The notes: generated by a model from the letters alone, not told the origin. Counted from the stretch's first letter, positions 29,956 through 41,681 are shown. The stretch: 64,000 nucleotides of DNA from Rhynchopus sp. YZ270_cl-10 (GCA_964035575.1 OZ037864.1:620001-684000); one strand, 5' to 3'. A program made the numbers and translations.

Positions 29956-31578
29956 GCAGGTGCCCACATCTCCAGGACCAAGGTACCCACGGCATACCAC
30001 AGGCAGAGAACCCCCCATCCCAAAAAACCCCCATTTTTAAGGGTGAACCGACGAACCAACGGATAAATAAAAAAAATAATAAATAAACGTGAACCGACGA
30101 ACCAACGGTTAGCATTAGGCCTGGAAGGTGGGTGCGGAACGGTATAAAAAAAAAAAAAACAAAAAAAATCAGCTAAGTACAAGCATACCGTATCAACAAT
30201 GCAAAAAAAAGGGGGGGAGAAGGGAAGCTAGGTAAATAGATACATCAGAGTCAGATGCATCCAAAAAAAGAACTGTTTTGGATAATAGTATATACCGCAA
30301 GGAAGCAGCCACGATGTTTATTCGCAGGGGCTTAAGGGGGAAGGGAGAGAGAAAAAGCAAATATCGATTTTTTTTTTTTTTTTTTGTAATGAGGAATGTC
30401 ACCTCACAACATCATTGCAAAGAAGAGAAAGAAATTATTTCATATACTTTCTTTTCTAAACGAGAAGGTAAAGAGGGTGCGAAAAAATGTACCCTTGCTT
30501 TTTGGTAGAAAGAAACAAAGAAATAAAGAAAGAAATCGATACAGAATCACCAAAAGCGTACTGATCTGTTAAAGAGCAGTTTTATTAGCGAGACGCATTG
30601 CTAAAAGAAAATCCTGAAAAAAGAGAAGCAGAAGAAGAACGTGCCTCTCGTGTCACATATCGAAAAAGAAAATCTTACAGGATGAACCTAAGCCTCTCCG
30701 TGCTTTTGTCATCCTTAACATCCGCCTTGGCAGCTTGGTTGAAAAGTTAATTATCTTGACCAAAACTAAACGTTTTTTTGTTGTATCGACAATCACGTTA
30801 TACCTACTGGTATAACAATCTGTACTCAATGTCGGCCGAAGCCTATGTACTACAGAAGGTATAGACGCAGATCATCCTCAACCCTTAAGAGTAACTTTTT
30901 TTAAAAAACTTGGTTGTATTAGTGTAGACACCCGAGGATGAACTCCACTATTTTTTTTTGTTTGTAGAACACAGAACGTAACACAATAAAAAACAACATT
31001 TCTTTTTTTTTTCCCCCATCCCGTTGGTTCCCTTTGTAATACTACTTTAGAAAGTTCGCTTTTTTCCTAAAAGTTGAGAGAGGAAAAGACTCTCCCAAAA
31101 ACAAAACAAAAAAAAGAGAAGTTGAAAGTGCAAACGCCTCACCGTTCATCAGCGGACGCAGGTTTTGGTTAAAAAAAATCTCCCTCCCCGGTTTCGTTTT
31201 CATGATTCTAAAACAAAAAAGAGGTTGAAGATGAATTCTAAGCCCCTGGCGTACTTGAAATCACTTTCAAGAGAAGAGAGACAAGTTTTGTGAGATGAAC
31301 CTGAGCCTCGTGCTTGGTCACCTAAATATATATCGGTAAAACATAAATAGAGCGGAGGGGTTTTGATGGGTGACTTGAAGTGAGGATGCAAAGAAGATGC
31401 TCTATGAACAGGTGTGCGAGAAACACAGTGAAGTTGAAGCTGCAAAAGAAAAAGGTTGAAAAGTTGATGAATATGCCTAACGTGCATACACACAGTGTTT
31501 TTTCTGGAGGGGGTGCGGGGGTGCGCGCGCACCCCCGTCAGACTTTTTTGAGATTTCGAGGGGGTGCGCGCACCCCCT
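29956..31578. other. Spacer with hairpin elements
   Basis: AACCGACGAACCAACGG is directly repeated (30,044 and 30,092). Type-B or related elements lie at about 30,633-30,660 (GTG..CAC stem), 30,681-30,716, 31,230-31,262, 31,293-31,323 and 31,465-31,489 (TATGC/GCATA stem). A type-C element is at 31,119-31,165. No gene. Confidence 0.5.
31465..31489 (+). repeat. Covarying hairpin element (type B)
   Basis: GATGAATATGCCTAACGTGC then ATA. TATGC pairs with GCATA; the loop is CTAACGT rather than CTCTCGT. A third stem sequence in the same frame supports structural conservation. Confidence 0.6.
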
Positions 31579-31627
31579 GGGCAGAGTGGTCGGGGGGTGG
31601 GAGACCCACCCCCCTACCACTCTGCCC
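31579..31627. repeat. GC-rich 49-bp hairpin
   Basis: GGGCAGAGTGGT-C-GGGGGGTGGG and its complement are separated by AGA. GGGGTGCGCGCACCCC-type palindromes lie just upstream (31,505-31,575). This cluster sits at the edge of a foldback-family copy. Confidence 0.92.
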
Positions 31628-31749
31628 CCCTTCACCTTCCCCATCATGCTCTCACGAGCCTCACCAGGAAGTAAGGAGTCGGCGTTTCCATAGCTGCAAA
31701 CATAACTGTTTTGCGTCCCAGGTGCTGGAAGTATAGCTCTTCTCTGTTT

Positions 31750-32130
31750 GGCAGTAAAAATGTGCAATTTTAAGCGCAATTTTTTGAAACGTTGCGTACC
31801 GTGGCTTCGCCAGAAACTTTCATTTTAGATAATTACCAACGAAAGTGCCATTTTATGTCATCATTTCTTAGAAATGTTGCGTACCGTGGCTTCGCCAGGA
31901 ACCTTTGGGTGCCATGACCGCCGTTTCTTTTGTAAATGTTCTGAGGTTACTGGTACTTCGTGCACCACGTGTGTCTAGTGCAAATATCAATGAAGTGCCG
32001 AACTCCGCAGTTGGATAACTGAGGAATTCCCATATTCCGCCGGAGGCCCCCAACTTGAGCTGGGTTGGGGACCCGGGTTCGACCGAGTTTTGACCGAGTT
32101 TCAGCGAAAACCCCCAAAACCTTTTTAATC
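31750..32130 (+). repeat. Single arm of the 1.14-kb foldback family
   Basis: Closely follows the left arm 13,705-14,095. It has two GTTGCGTACCGTGGCTTCGC motifs, the CACTTCATTG/CCGAACTCCGCAG segment, CCGCCGGAGGCCCCCAAC and the GACCGAGTTTCAGCG end. The opposite arm is absent. Confidence 0.88.
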
Positions 32131-33340
32131 CCCTGTTGCATGGTCAACCGCGGGGAAAAAAAGAAACGCACTTTTTTGCCCTGTGCACCCCCGTCAGCCA
32201 AAACCTCCAAATCCTAGAAAAAACACTGATACACATCTAAAAAAGAAGAAAAAAAAAGCTGTAAGATCCGCAAGCCGAGGGATTCCTTAGGAATCGTGTA
32301 GAAGGATAGAAAGAAACACACACGCCCTCGTTTTTTTTTGTCATTTTGAAAACTTGGTTGTATTAGTGTAGACACCCGAGGATGAACTCCACTATCAGTT
32401 ATTTTTTGAGAAGAGAAAAAAAAAAACTGTGGTAGGTGAGGGTGGGCAACAACACAACACAACTCACAACATGAAGGAATGTGTCTCTCACACTAATCTT
32501 GTAAAGAAAAAAGAGGGGGGGGGTTTAAGTTGATGGAACAAGTAATGAACAAGAAGATAATTTCTCATAAATTTGTGGAAAAAAATGTGACAATTTTGTT
32601 TTTCTGACATTGAGGTTCTTTTTGAAAACTTGGTTATGTCAGTGTAGACACCTGATGATGAGCTTTACTATGAGATTATCCTTGGGGTAGGTGTTTTTGG
32701 CACCCTGACCCAAGATAAATGGGCAATCAATCGATGCCCATTTTCACTCAAAAAAGCACGAATAATGGCTTTTTTCTTTCTTTTTCTTCGTTATTTTCTC
32801 ACATTTTGTTCCCTTCTTCGTCGTGGTGGGTTAGTATCGCATTTCGTTGGTGAGCATTTTCGCTGGCGACACAAAAAAATAATAGTGAAGACATCGTGCA
32901 CACCACTGGAATGCAAGCACGTACAAGGACACAACAAAAAAAAGGGGGGGTTTTGTAAGATGAACCTAAGCCTCTCGCACTCAGTCATTAAAATCCGCAA
33001 CCGACCAACTTTATCAAGATAAGCTGCTCTATAATCGTTTCTTCGCGCAACCCATAATTCCCATAATTCTGAACACAGATGGCTTTGACAGTTTGACACA
33101 CACACAAAAAAACTAAAAAGGTATGGGACCTCACGACAGAAAATCCAAAAAAATATCATGCATTCCATCAGATCGCAAAGCCTGGCAAAAAAAAAATCTT
33201 TGTAAATGAATGTACAGACAACGTTTCCAAAAAACCCCTCCCCCATCTACCCTACCCAGATATGCGGGCAACACATCCCCCATTCCCTTTTCCCTTCCTA
33301 CAAAAACCCCCTACTGGGACAATCCCAAACCCTTTGAACC
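32131..33340. other. Spacer with short duplications
   Basis: AACTTGGTTGTATTAGTGTA followed by GACACCCGAGGATGAACTCC (32,349-32,390) is duplicated from 30,907-30,950, with a diverged copy at about 32,624-32,665. A hairpin element is at 32,958-32,990. The final 130 bp, C/A-rich, is the 3' flank of the PIP kinase gene. No gene. Confidence 0.5.
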
Positions 33341-34543
33341 TCATTCTTCATCCAAATCCACTCCCATTACCTTTGCTACAGCACGGATGAAGCGAGAGGC
33401 GTATTTGGTGGGGGGTATGACAGAAATTTCGTCTTCTTTGACTACCACTCCTTTGAGGCATGTTTCGAGGACTTTGGAGGCTGTGTAGCCCTGGAGGATG
33501 TCAACGATACCTATGTAGTAGACTTCGCTGCCGTTTGTTGAGACGCGGCCGGAGTCACAGCCTGCCAAGACTTCGCCTTCAACAGAGTCTCGTACCCCAC
33601 AGAGAAGTGAATAATCAACGATCTTGCAGCCCTCAAGGAACGCCGTATCCGCAGCGGCTGTCGCAATGATGGACGGCGCCTCCGACAAATCCAGAACCCG
33701 CCCCTTCAGTTCATTGTCCTTCAGACATTTAATTTCGGTCCCCGGAAGAGAAGCCGACTGCAGCACAGAACCCCCATCCCTCAAAAACGTAGACCCCTTA
33801 ATATCATACACCGTCGGGATAACCCTCGGCGATATACACACACTGTCCATCACCACAAAGCGTTCAGTGACCTTCGCCCCGTTGATTCGATAGGTAAGTG
33901 TCACCCAGGCAAAGAACTTTGGAAGTAATGTGTCCGGATATGTGGTAACGTGAGTAAGGTACGCTGGGAGAAGCGCCTTGAGTGATGCACCCTCGGATTC
34001 TGTTAAGCTCTTTAACGCGAGACCGCCTACAAAAAAGAATTTGCTGCCACCTTTCCCGGGGCTCGCTAATTCAGAGCAAACAACGGAACTATCATTTAAA
34101 GACGTCTGAATCGCACCGACCACATCGCCCAGGGATTTATCAAAAACGGCAGAAATGCGGGCAAAGAGGGTTGCACAGTGGACACGGATTTTTATGCTTT
34201 TTGGTGTGGTCACAGCGTGGGTGGGAGACCGTGTCGGGGTTGGCATCTCTCTGTCAGGTGTGTTGCCTCTGTCTGGGGTAGTCGAGGCGGCATCGTCGGA
34301 AGAATCCTGCGACACCTTCCTCGGGAGTGATGAAAAACTCATCTTGCGACCCGCAGTGTACGTCCCGCCGTCTGTCCGCTCGCACACAACGTCTGCCTTC
34401 TCTGTGATCTCTCTCTTCCCCACCACCCCCGGTACACCCACATCCCCCGCAGTCAAGAGTGACAGACACATACAGTCGAGCAGAGCCGACGCAACCCCTC
34501 CCTTCTCCACGCGACTCCCATAGATGTTCGCGTTGCTTAGCAT
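33341..34543 (-). CDS. Phosphatidylinositol phosphate kinase (PIPK family)
   Basis: 400 residues, single exon, ATG 34543 to TGA 33341-33343. The PIPK catalytic fold occupies about residues 115-395. GKGGSKFFFVGGLALKSL (163-180) supplies the glycine-rich loop and ATP-binding Lys178. LLPKFFAWV, YDIKGSTFLR (246-255) and KIVDYSLLCG (307-316, catalytic Asp310) follow. YYIGIVDILQGY (342-353) has the second Asp, and ISVIPPTKYASRF (373-385) forms the activation-loop/C-terminal motif. The enzyme phosphorylates phosphatidylinositol phosphates at membranes. The sequence does not let me decide type I (5-kinase) versus type II. The N-terminal 110 residues are Ser/Thr/Pro-rich and probably disordered. The core is compact for the family, with no MORN repeats or GPCR-like part. 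Confidence 0.9.
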   Translation of the reverse strand: MLSNANIYGSRVEKGGVASALLDCMCLSLLTAGDVGVPGVVGKREITEKADVVCERTDGGTYTAGRKMSFSSLPRKVSQDSSDDAASTTPDRGNTPDREMPTPTRSPTHAVTTPKSIKIRVHCATLFARISAVFDKSLGDVVGAIQTSLNDSSVVCSELASPGKGGSKFFFVGGLALKSLTESEGASLKALLPAYLTHVTTYPDTLLPKFFAWVTLTYRINGAKVTERFVVMDSVCISPRVIPTVYDIKGSTFLRDGGSVLQSASLPGTEIKCLKDNELKGRVLDLSEAPSIIATAAADTAFLEGCKIVDYSLLCGVRDSVEGEVLAGCDSGRVSTNGSEVYYIGIVDILQGYTASKVLETCLKGVVVKEDEISVIPPTKYASRFIRAVAKVMGVDLDEE

Positions 34544-34851
34544 TGTAGGGTCTGGTTTGTTTTACTTCCTGTGGGGATGAAGATTGGGATTTTTGAGTGA
34601 ACAATTGAAATAAAAGTGAAGTTGATAGTGCAAAAATAAGAAATGAGAAGATGAAAAGAAATGCTTTTTTTTCTTGGTGAAAAAATCAAAAAAACTTACG
34701 TTTTTTTTTGGTCAGGTTAGGATAATTTGGCGACGACCAATCACCTCTTTTTCTGTGTTATAAAACCAGACTTTTCTTTTTGCGATGAATTGACAGCCTG
34801 AGGGTCAGACCCTTTCCACAATGCGATGAATAAAACAGACCAAAAAAAAAT
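34544..34851. other. Intergenic, PIPK upstream / ALKBH1 downstream
   Basis: A/T-rich. Holds a truncated type-C element (AGTTGATAGTGCAAAAATA, about 34,619-34,640). Nothing else seen. Confidence 0.5.
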
Positions 34852-35853
34852 CTAATCCAAACGGGTGCGTTTGAGAGGAGGCTCGGCTTCTTCTCTTTGC
34901 TCCTCCCCCCCCCCTCCTCCTCCTCCTCCTTCTCCTTCTCCTTCTCCTCCTCCTCCTCCCTCTACACCTTCATGCGGAAAGACCTGCCGAAGCGAAAAAT
35001 TTACTCTATGCGCTGCCAGGGTTGGAAACGGTGTCGTAAGGTAAGAAGGACACGTGTTCGGCAGGATGCACGGTACTCCATGGTACGCGCACCGTGCCTC
35101 TCCCGACAGCAGCAAGGCATCGCCAGACTGCAGCAGCACAGCCAACGGAGGCACATCCTTGGTCAAACCCCCCAAGAGGAACACCGCACTCCTCCCCAGG
35201 GAGATGGTCAGCAACGGATTCGCCAGCACATCGGGGTGTTCATAGGTATCCACATGCCCCATCAACGTGCTCTTATCATTGTAATAATTGACAAGCGCGC
35301 ATTGAAACTCTACTTCCGGAAGGCCGTCATCTATAGCTTCCCTCGCAGACACATATTTATTGCGCGCAATCGTGGCCAATTCTGATGGAAGTTTTGATCC
35401 TTTGGTTTTGTCATATGTTTTATGGGTCCAATCATAGAAATACCCTAGGGTAACCCAACGGAGGGCTTTGGAATGCATTATGGGCCCAGTTTGGGTGGGT
35501 TGGGTATTAAGCTGTTTGAGGTTAGAGTCGTGACCTTGGTTGGGGTTGGGGTAGATGCAGAGTGATTGGCGGGCAAGGAGAATCTCTTCAGCGTCGGTAA
35601 GCACCTTTGGCAAGAAGTATGCTCCGCCAGGAAGCCTGCTGCAAGTGTCCTTCAAAGAGTACGGCACCCCAGGCACCACCCCCTCGCTACTGCGACTCAG
35701 AACCTTACTAACATCCGGTGCAACCCCTGCCTTCATTTTGAAGGCACGTTCGGCAGTTCTAAATGCAGTGTCAAGAGAGGGTACAGCGTTAGAGGGGGTA
35801 TGGGTGGTCTCTTCAATAGTGGGGGTGGTGGTGGTTGCTGCTTCTCGTTCCAT
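34852..35853 (-). CDS. ALKBH1: ALKBH1-type Fe(II)/2-oxoglutarate dioxygenase
   Basis: 333 residues, single exon, from ATG 35853. The AlkB core covers about residues 75-293. SKALRWVTLGYFYDWT (128-143) and LVNYYNDKSTLMGHVD (187-202) are ALKBH1-like. The iron ligands are His200, Asp202 and His258 (AYHGVP). The 2-oxoglutarate-binding pair is Arg283/Arg289 in RVNFSLR. SLGRSAVFLLGG and SGDALLLSGEAR complete the jelly-roll. Known ALKBH1 enzymes demethylate tRNA (m1A, m5C) and have been reported to act on DNA; which applies here cannot be read from sequence. The tail is a Gly/Glu repeat from GGA/GGAGAA expansion (about 297-320), ending in a basic PLKRTR. Confidence 0.9.
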   Translation of the reverse strand: MEREAATTTTPTIEETTHTPSNAVPSLDTAFRTAERAFKMKAGVAPDVSKVLSRSSEGVVPGVPYSLKDTCSRLPGGAYFLPKVLTDAEEILLARQSLCIYPNPNQGHDSNLKQLNTQPTQTGPIMHSKALRWVTLGYFYDWTHKTYDKTKGSKLPSELATIARNKYVSAREAIDDGLPEVEFQCALVNYYNDKSTLMGHVDTYEHPDVLANPLLTISLGRSAVFLLGGLTKDVPPLAVLLQSGDALLLSGEARCAYHGVPCILPNTCPSYLTTPFPTLAAHRVNFSLRQVFPHEGVEGGGGGEGEGEGGGGGGGGEEQREEAEPPLKRTRLD

Positions 35854-37448
35854 TGTGCTATATATAAAAAATCTGCGAGACTCTCTGTGAGAAATTGGGT
35901 TTGAGTATTAAGGCGGATATGGGGGGGAATTTTAAAGAAGGGGGTGTAAAAAAAAAAAAACGAAAAATTTATAAGATGATCCTAAGCCTCTCGTGCTTAG
36001 TCACCAAAAAAATTGTGCTCGCTTCGCTCGTGGAGGTACACATCCGAAAACACCCTGCAGTACACCCCAATCATGCAGTCCTACATCCATTTCGAGGTTT
36101 ACATCTGATGAAAGATCAAGAAGAGGGCATATCTTTTTTTTTCTTTTCCATCTTTATTTTGCCTTTTTTAAAAAAGTTTTGTTTTTTTTGTATATTTTTT
36201 TCGATTATTTTTTATAGAACCCCAAATGAAGTCCCCCGTTTCAACGCGCGACATTTTTTTTCCAATAAAATTGCCCTTTGACATGCCAAAAAAAAAAAGA
36301 AATCCTTGTGAGGCCAGATTGACTCAATTGGAAAGGGGTGGGGTGGGGTGTGTGGAGACGGAAGGTAAAGTTGAAGGTGGCAATGCTCCTCGCAACAGTG
36401 GACACCTGTAAACCGTCCATTCGAGGGGATTGGCATAAAAAAAATAAAATAAAAATAATAAAAGAGCAGTTGAAACGTGCTAAAACGCATCTCAGTCGAG
36501 CTCATTGCATAAAATAAAAACGATCCGTAGTGCGCGACAGTCCACACTCTACTTTCCACCCCAAAATAAAAAGTAAAATAAAAAAGCAAAATGAACGAAT
36601 GCCTCACATTTTATATCTAAAAACAAAACCAGAAAACAAACCCCCAATCACATCTCCAATTAATTTGTTTTGCCTGTCTTGTATACCCCCCCCCTTTCCC
36701 CCAAAAATATCCATTTGTTCGATGGACACGATTTTCCCCATATTTTAAGTAGACGTGTGAAGAGTGCATCTCGTCACGAAGGAAATGATGTGCACCTCCC
36801 TGCGCCCTTGTCTCATTTGCATGTCTTGTGTTGGCTGGAGAAGAACAGATCTGTGGGTGAACACAAGCGAATTGGGTGTCTATTTAAAGTAAAACAACAT
36901 CCGAAAGTTCCGTTGTGCTGAAGACACAACCCACATCACTCATTTTTTCACCCATTTTTTTTTTTTGTGAATGCAAAAAGCTTTGATGTTCAGAATCAAC
37001 AAAAAGTTTTATTTTTTAAAATTTTGTTTGTTTGTTTTGCAACGACAGATGAGCGGTGAGTCCATGTCGCTATAAAACTCAACACCACAGATTTTTTTTT
37101 TGTGGGATTAATTTAATTTAGAGCCAGCTTTTTCAAACACACAACAAAAAAAAAAAAAAAAAAACGATGTACATAACTATAGATGTGCATCCACAGAAAA
37201 CTTCGAACAGTTTGCAAAATGCTGGGGGAAAAAAAAAAACAATACCCCCCCGTTTTTCAAAACCAAATTTACAACACAATTCTGTGATGTATGTTTTTTT
37301 TTTTTTGCATTCCCCATTCTCCCTTCTTTTTCTTTCCTTTGAAATCAAAAAAAAACCCCTCTCCCACCCTACCCCCCATTTTGTTTTGTCCCCTTGGGAA
37401 ACAGATAATATCTCTCTAGATGATGCTCATCCTAGCGTCGTGAACAGA
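35854..37448. other. Long intergenic with elements
   Basis: A type-B hairpin lies at 35,973-36,005, immediately followed by CTCGCTTCGCTCG (36,017-36,029) and a 5'-lacking type-A element (36,025-36,115). Type-C-like scraps are at about 36,365 and 36,468. The rest is homopolymer-rich. 37,300-37,448 is the 3' flank of transportin. No gene. Confidence 0.5.
35973..36005 (+). repeat. Covarying hairpin element (type B), upstream of ALKBH1
   Basis: AAGATGATCCTAAGCCTCTC then GTGCTTAGTCACC. It is the best match to the consensus and sits 120 bp upstream of the ALKBH1 start, on the opposite strand. Confidence 0.75.
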
Positions 37449-40400
37449 TTACTCCAGTCGTGCCAAAATCACTGGGGGGAACGGCACGTTCTGCTTCACC
37501 ATCTCCCACTTTGGTCCGTACGCTGCCTTCAGCTTCGTCAAGAGGGAGTGGAACGCCTGACAAATAGAAATTGAATGGAAATCATGTAATGCAGTTCTTT
37601 CAGAGAACCGAAATTAATAAAAGGGCATATAATACCCCAGCTGGTTGTCCGTAAAAAGGGGTCTACCACAAGATTAAGATATTATTTTTCAATCAAAAGA
37701 TGGAGTTACCAAAAAAGTAGAGTTGAAATACAAAACCTCTCGTGACAGACATGCACCGGCTGGACCAGGGTGGACACCCAACCGTGCAGTCCTACATCCA
37801 TTTCGTGGTTTCTGATCTGAAAAAGTGGAGATTGCACAACTGTGGCAATACAACCGAGGCAACTACGCAACAATGCATCAAAGAACACGTCTATTCAGAA
37901 CCCAAGGTTACGATTAGGCATAAAAAAAGGGTGTAAAAATGATCCGGTCTGGTGTACATACATGTTGCAACTGTTCGCATTCGTTGAGCTGCCCACATCT
38001 CATCATAAACTTGCCCAAGGCAATCACGTTCGCCTCTCTGCCCATCACCTCGAAGTTCAGCGAAATTATGCTTGCGGCACCAAGCATTCCTCTGATCTTT
38101 TCGGTCGAGTCCTGGTATTCAGGAATCTGTTGGGGGTAGAGGTGGGGGTGCGGAAAGCGGGTTGTGCTTCGATCAAAAAGAGAAGTTGAAAGTGCAGACG
38201 CCTCACCGTACATCGACACAGGGCGAAAAAGGTTGGCGAAAAAAGAATAATAGATTACTGAGCAACGAACCCTACCATCAGAGGTAAAGAAAACTGAAGA
38301 TGGTCTCTGCTAAAGAAACTGAGTCTTACCCGTAATGTGAACAGGGGGGAGGCAAAAAAAAATCAAAACCAAATAAACATACGTCCGCAATCAGTGTTAG
38401 GAGGGGCTCACAATACTGCGCCAGCTGCGGCGCCATCAGCTCTGCATCGACCAAACCGAACTTTCCGATGGCAAGCGCAAAGTTTTGCAAGAGGTTGATC
38501 TCATACACGCCTTCCTCCTGCGGTGGGTGTGGGTATCTGACCATGACATCAATAACACTTCCTCGAGCAATACCCAATGCGGGCAATCAAGCTCTGCACA
38601 ATACTTTACTTGACATTGTTGTTATGATTAAAAAAACACATACCGAGACAAGAACCGGCATCAACGCGTTGAGCATCTGGGTCAGTACTGGTTTGATCAT
38701 ATCCTTCGGGAATTTTTCGTGGAGGGCGAAGATGATCTCACCGCACAGCCAGCTGGTGTCGTTGCTGAGGGAGTCGTCGCGCACGTAGCCGTCCTCCATC
38801 ATGAGCGAGAGGAGGTTGGGGACGCTATTGACGACCTTCATGAGGAGCTCCTCTGGGGGGAAGAGGCTGAGGGAGTCGCCGATGAAGTTCTCGCAGACCA
38901 TGATGATGTAGTCCTTTGTGTCGAGCTGCGGGTGTGTCAGGGGCATCAGCACAAGGTCGATCAGTGTGAAGTCCGTGCCGGGCAGTTTTATTTTGCACAT
39001 CGAAAGCGCTGCCTCGGGGCTGTCCTGCTCTGCCACAATCATCTTCACCATCTCAACGCTCACCACCGTCGCATTCACAATATCGGGCAGGTCTGCCTCA
39101 GGGTTCTGCAACAGCTGTGTCTGGAACTGGAAGTATTGACCAATAATGCGCAAGCTCTTCATAAACACAATCTCAAGGTACTGCTGCGGGAAGCGCCGGC
39201 TCAGCGTGCGGATCATGTTGAACACCGCAAGCGACAGCGGGGTGAAGAAAACATCGTCCGTCTCGCTCAGGTTTTGGTAATGGTACGTTACAAGAGGCCT
39301 TAATATGCTCTTGTCGCCACGCTCCGTGACACACTCATCAGGGAACGCCTCCACAAAGGATTGGATAGCGTCAATAAGGATGAGGAAGTTGCGGTGGGTG
39401 TACGACCCCGGGGCAATGCAGATCTCGATCCTCTCCAGTATCATGTGCAGGTACTCAGGCTTCTTCAGGTACCCGTACGACTCGCCCTTGACCTCGTTCT
39501 CGAGGAGAGAGGCAAAGGTGCTGACCGCACTCTCCTGCACCTTCCGCTTACCCCCCGCCATGCATGCCAGGAGTGCCCGCATGCATGTGTCAAACCGCCC
39601 CTCAGATGCAGAAATGAGCGTCACAAAGCGCCCAATAGCCCAGAATGTCATGGATCTCACCAAAAAGTGGCAGGATTCATCCTGGACAAGCCCAAGCATA
39701 GGGTCAAGGAGAGATTCGATTTCTGTTTGCGAGCACGATTTCGAAATCGCGCCCAACGCAAGCATCGCAGACTCCTGCTTCTTCCAGTGCTGTGCGGGCG
39801 AGAGACGGGTCAGGATCTCCTCCTTGATGAACCAGCCCTGCTCCTTGCCGGGGGGCGAGATCAGCCGTTCCCGTTCCTTCTTGGAAAGCTCGTCCAGCGT
39901 TGCTGCTGCACATTTGCGTACGGTCCATTGCTCGACGGTGTCGTCGTCTTCTTCGCCTTCTTCTTGCCTCTTTCTGGAGGACGACTTCGGCTTCACTTGG
40001 TCGGCACTTTCCTCTTCCATGATCATTTGGAATTCTTCTTCGCTGTAGTCAAGCTTGTTCATGAGGAGCGAGCAGACGTTCGGGAGCAGCCCTGTGTTGA
40101 CAAGGTCGAGCACGGCGTGTGTGTTGTCGGTGAGGTCGTTCCAGAACTCGCATGCGGCAAGACTGATCTCGAGGTCCGCCACCTCTGTACACTGGTAGAC
40201 GAGCTGCAGCACGCCTGAGAGCTGCTGGCTTTCTTTCAACTTGCCGTAGTAGTACAGCGTCATGCGGTAGGAGTACAGCGTGTGGCGGAGGATGTCCTTC
40301 CCGCACGGCCCCTGCGCCATGCCTGTGCATCGCTTTAGTGCTGCAAGCAAGGACCCAAGACATTCGCCAAACTTCTTGTGTATTTGGTTGTCCTCCATCA

Positions 40401-41081
40401 GCTCGTTGTCGTTCAGCAAATTGAAGCACGACGTGATCGCCAGGAGCACCTCCTCAGGCGCCTGCGACTCTGTCACCACCTTGATCAGTTCGGGTACAAG
40501 AATATCTGCCTGGCAACTCCCAGGGTTCCCAGGTATTTCCTCCTCAAAGTTCTCCGCAGAATCCTCACAAATCACCTTCACAACCGTCAACACACCCTTT
40601 CTAAAGCCAGGGTCGTTCGACGCACAGAACTTCGGCCACATCTCCGGGATCAACGATGGCCACGCCTTTTCCTGGGAAACGAGAACATAAAAGAAAGGAC
40701 GGAAAACAGAAAAAAACTACACACCTTTGCAACTTCGGCAATGCACTGCGCAAGAGCTCTTCTGAGGTCCTCTTCGCTTGTGTGCTCGAGGGAGTTCTGC
40801 AGTTTTTGTTTGATGAGGTCGATGTTAGGGCGGATGGCGGACGCAAAATTTCTTACAATATTGTTTTTAAGGGCAAGCCCGCACTGCACGCGGATGCTGG
40901 TCTCTGCACAACCAGGTGTAGAGGCTATTATGGCAAGGCAGCCGTTGAACTTCGGGTCCCCGCTGTTTTCCTGCATGAATTTGACACTCCCCTCAATGGC
41001 CGCCCGGTCCGTATGGTTGAACCCGTTCTTGATGACATTGATGACCTGCATCAACTCCGCCTCAGACGGCTGAAACGACAT
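37449..41081 (-). CDS. TNPO1: Transportin-1 (karyopherin beta-2), five exons
   Basis: Exons: 41,081-40,725; 40,671-38,644; 38,517-38,383; 38,126-37,962; 37,556-37,449. All joins are phase 0 with GT-AG ends, giving 930 residues. This nuclear import receptor of HEAT repeats binds RanGTP at its N-terminal half and PY-NLS cargo at the C-terminal half. Family marks are EKAWPSLIPEMW across intron 1, ICEDSAENF, LAACEFWNDL, the acidic loop RQEEGEEDDDTVEQW (about 354-368) and RKCAAATLDEL just after it. ESAMLALGAISKSC and the final LLTKLKAAYGPKWEMV also align with transportin's last helices. The acceptor of intron 3 was chosen at 38,518 because the nearer AGs leave a stop in frame. Introns are 53, 126, 256 and 405 nt; the last two contain dispersed hairpin/type-A elements at 38,182 and 37,722. 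Confidence 0.93.
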
Positions 41082-41177
41082 CTTCTCTCACCTCCACTCA
41101 GTTCAGAGTTTTGTCTCCTGCAAAGATATGTTTGATTTGCTAATATGTTTATAATATTGGACCAAAAATATTCCCGT

Positions 41178-41220
41178 AAAAATGTTGGAACGCTAAAACC
41201 CTCAGCGTTCCAACATTTTT
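41178..41220. repeat. 17-bp perfect hairpin upstream of transportin
   Basis: AAAAATGTTGGAACGCT and its exact complement are separated by AAAACCCTC. It lies 97 bp upstream of the transportin ATG. It could be an operator-like site, a transcript hairpin or a MITE stub. Confidence 0.93.
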
Positions 41221-41681
41221 GGGAGATTTCTGTTGCCTTCGGGATTTTTTTTTTGTAGGTGGTTTCTAAAGAGAAACAAACCTACGGACAACAACGGTAA
41301 TTTTCAAAAAGAGAAAATTTGAAAGATGAAGGTCTCTCGTGCGCGCGATCTTTTTATAAAAAAAAACAGTTGATTTTTGAAATACAAAGCTCTCCCGACA
41401 GTGTCCCTTTTGGTAGACCCAAATGCAGTCCGGAGGTGATTTCTCTGTCACCTTATCTGCAGAAACAGAAAACCTACATAGAGACCACCAATCAAAATTT
41501 CTCATTTTATTTTTGGGAGGAGATGGGAATAGGAGGAAAAAAAAAACACCACAACGTTAACATGAATTTAGACCATCCTTTTTCTTCCAATGAGACAACT
41601 AAAACAGAAATCCTCAAAACGGGCATAAAAACCTCCCCCACCTTACAACCCTCCCTCCCCCTCTCTCCCTCTCTCCCACAA
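41221..41681. other. Intergenic with hairpin and type-A elements
   Basis: A type-B relative lies at 41,324-41,350 (GATGAAGGTCTCTCGTGC) and a type-A element at about 41,378-41,445. The end is C/T-rich 3' flank. No gene. Confidence 0.5.

Noticed and set aside
35973-36005. Short frames starting at the hairpin ATG (MILSLSCLVT)
   Set aside because: The ATG is part of the GATGA hairpin motif; the frame is not kept in other copies, whereas base pairing is.
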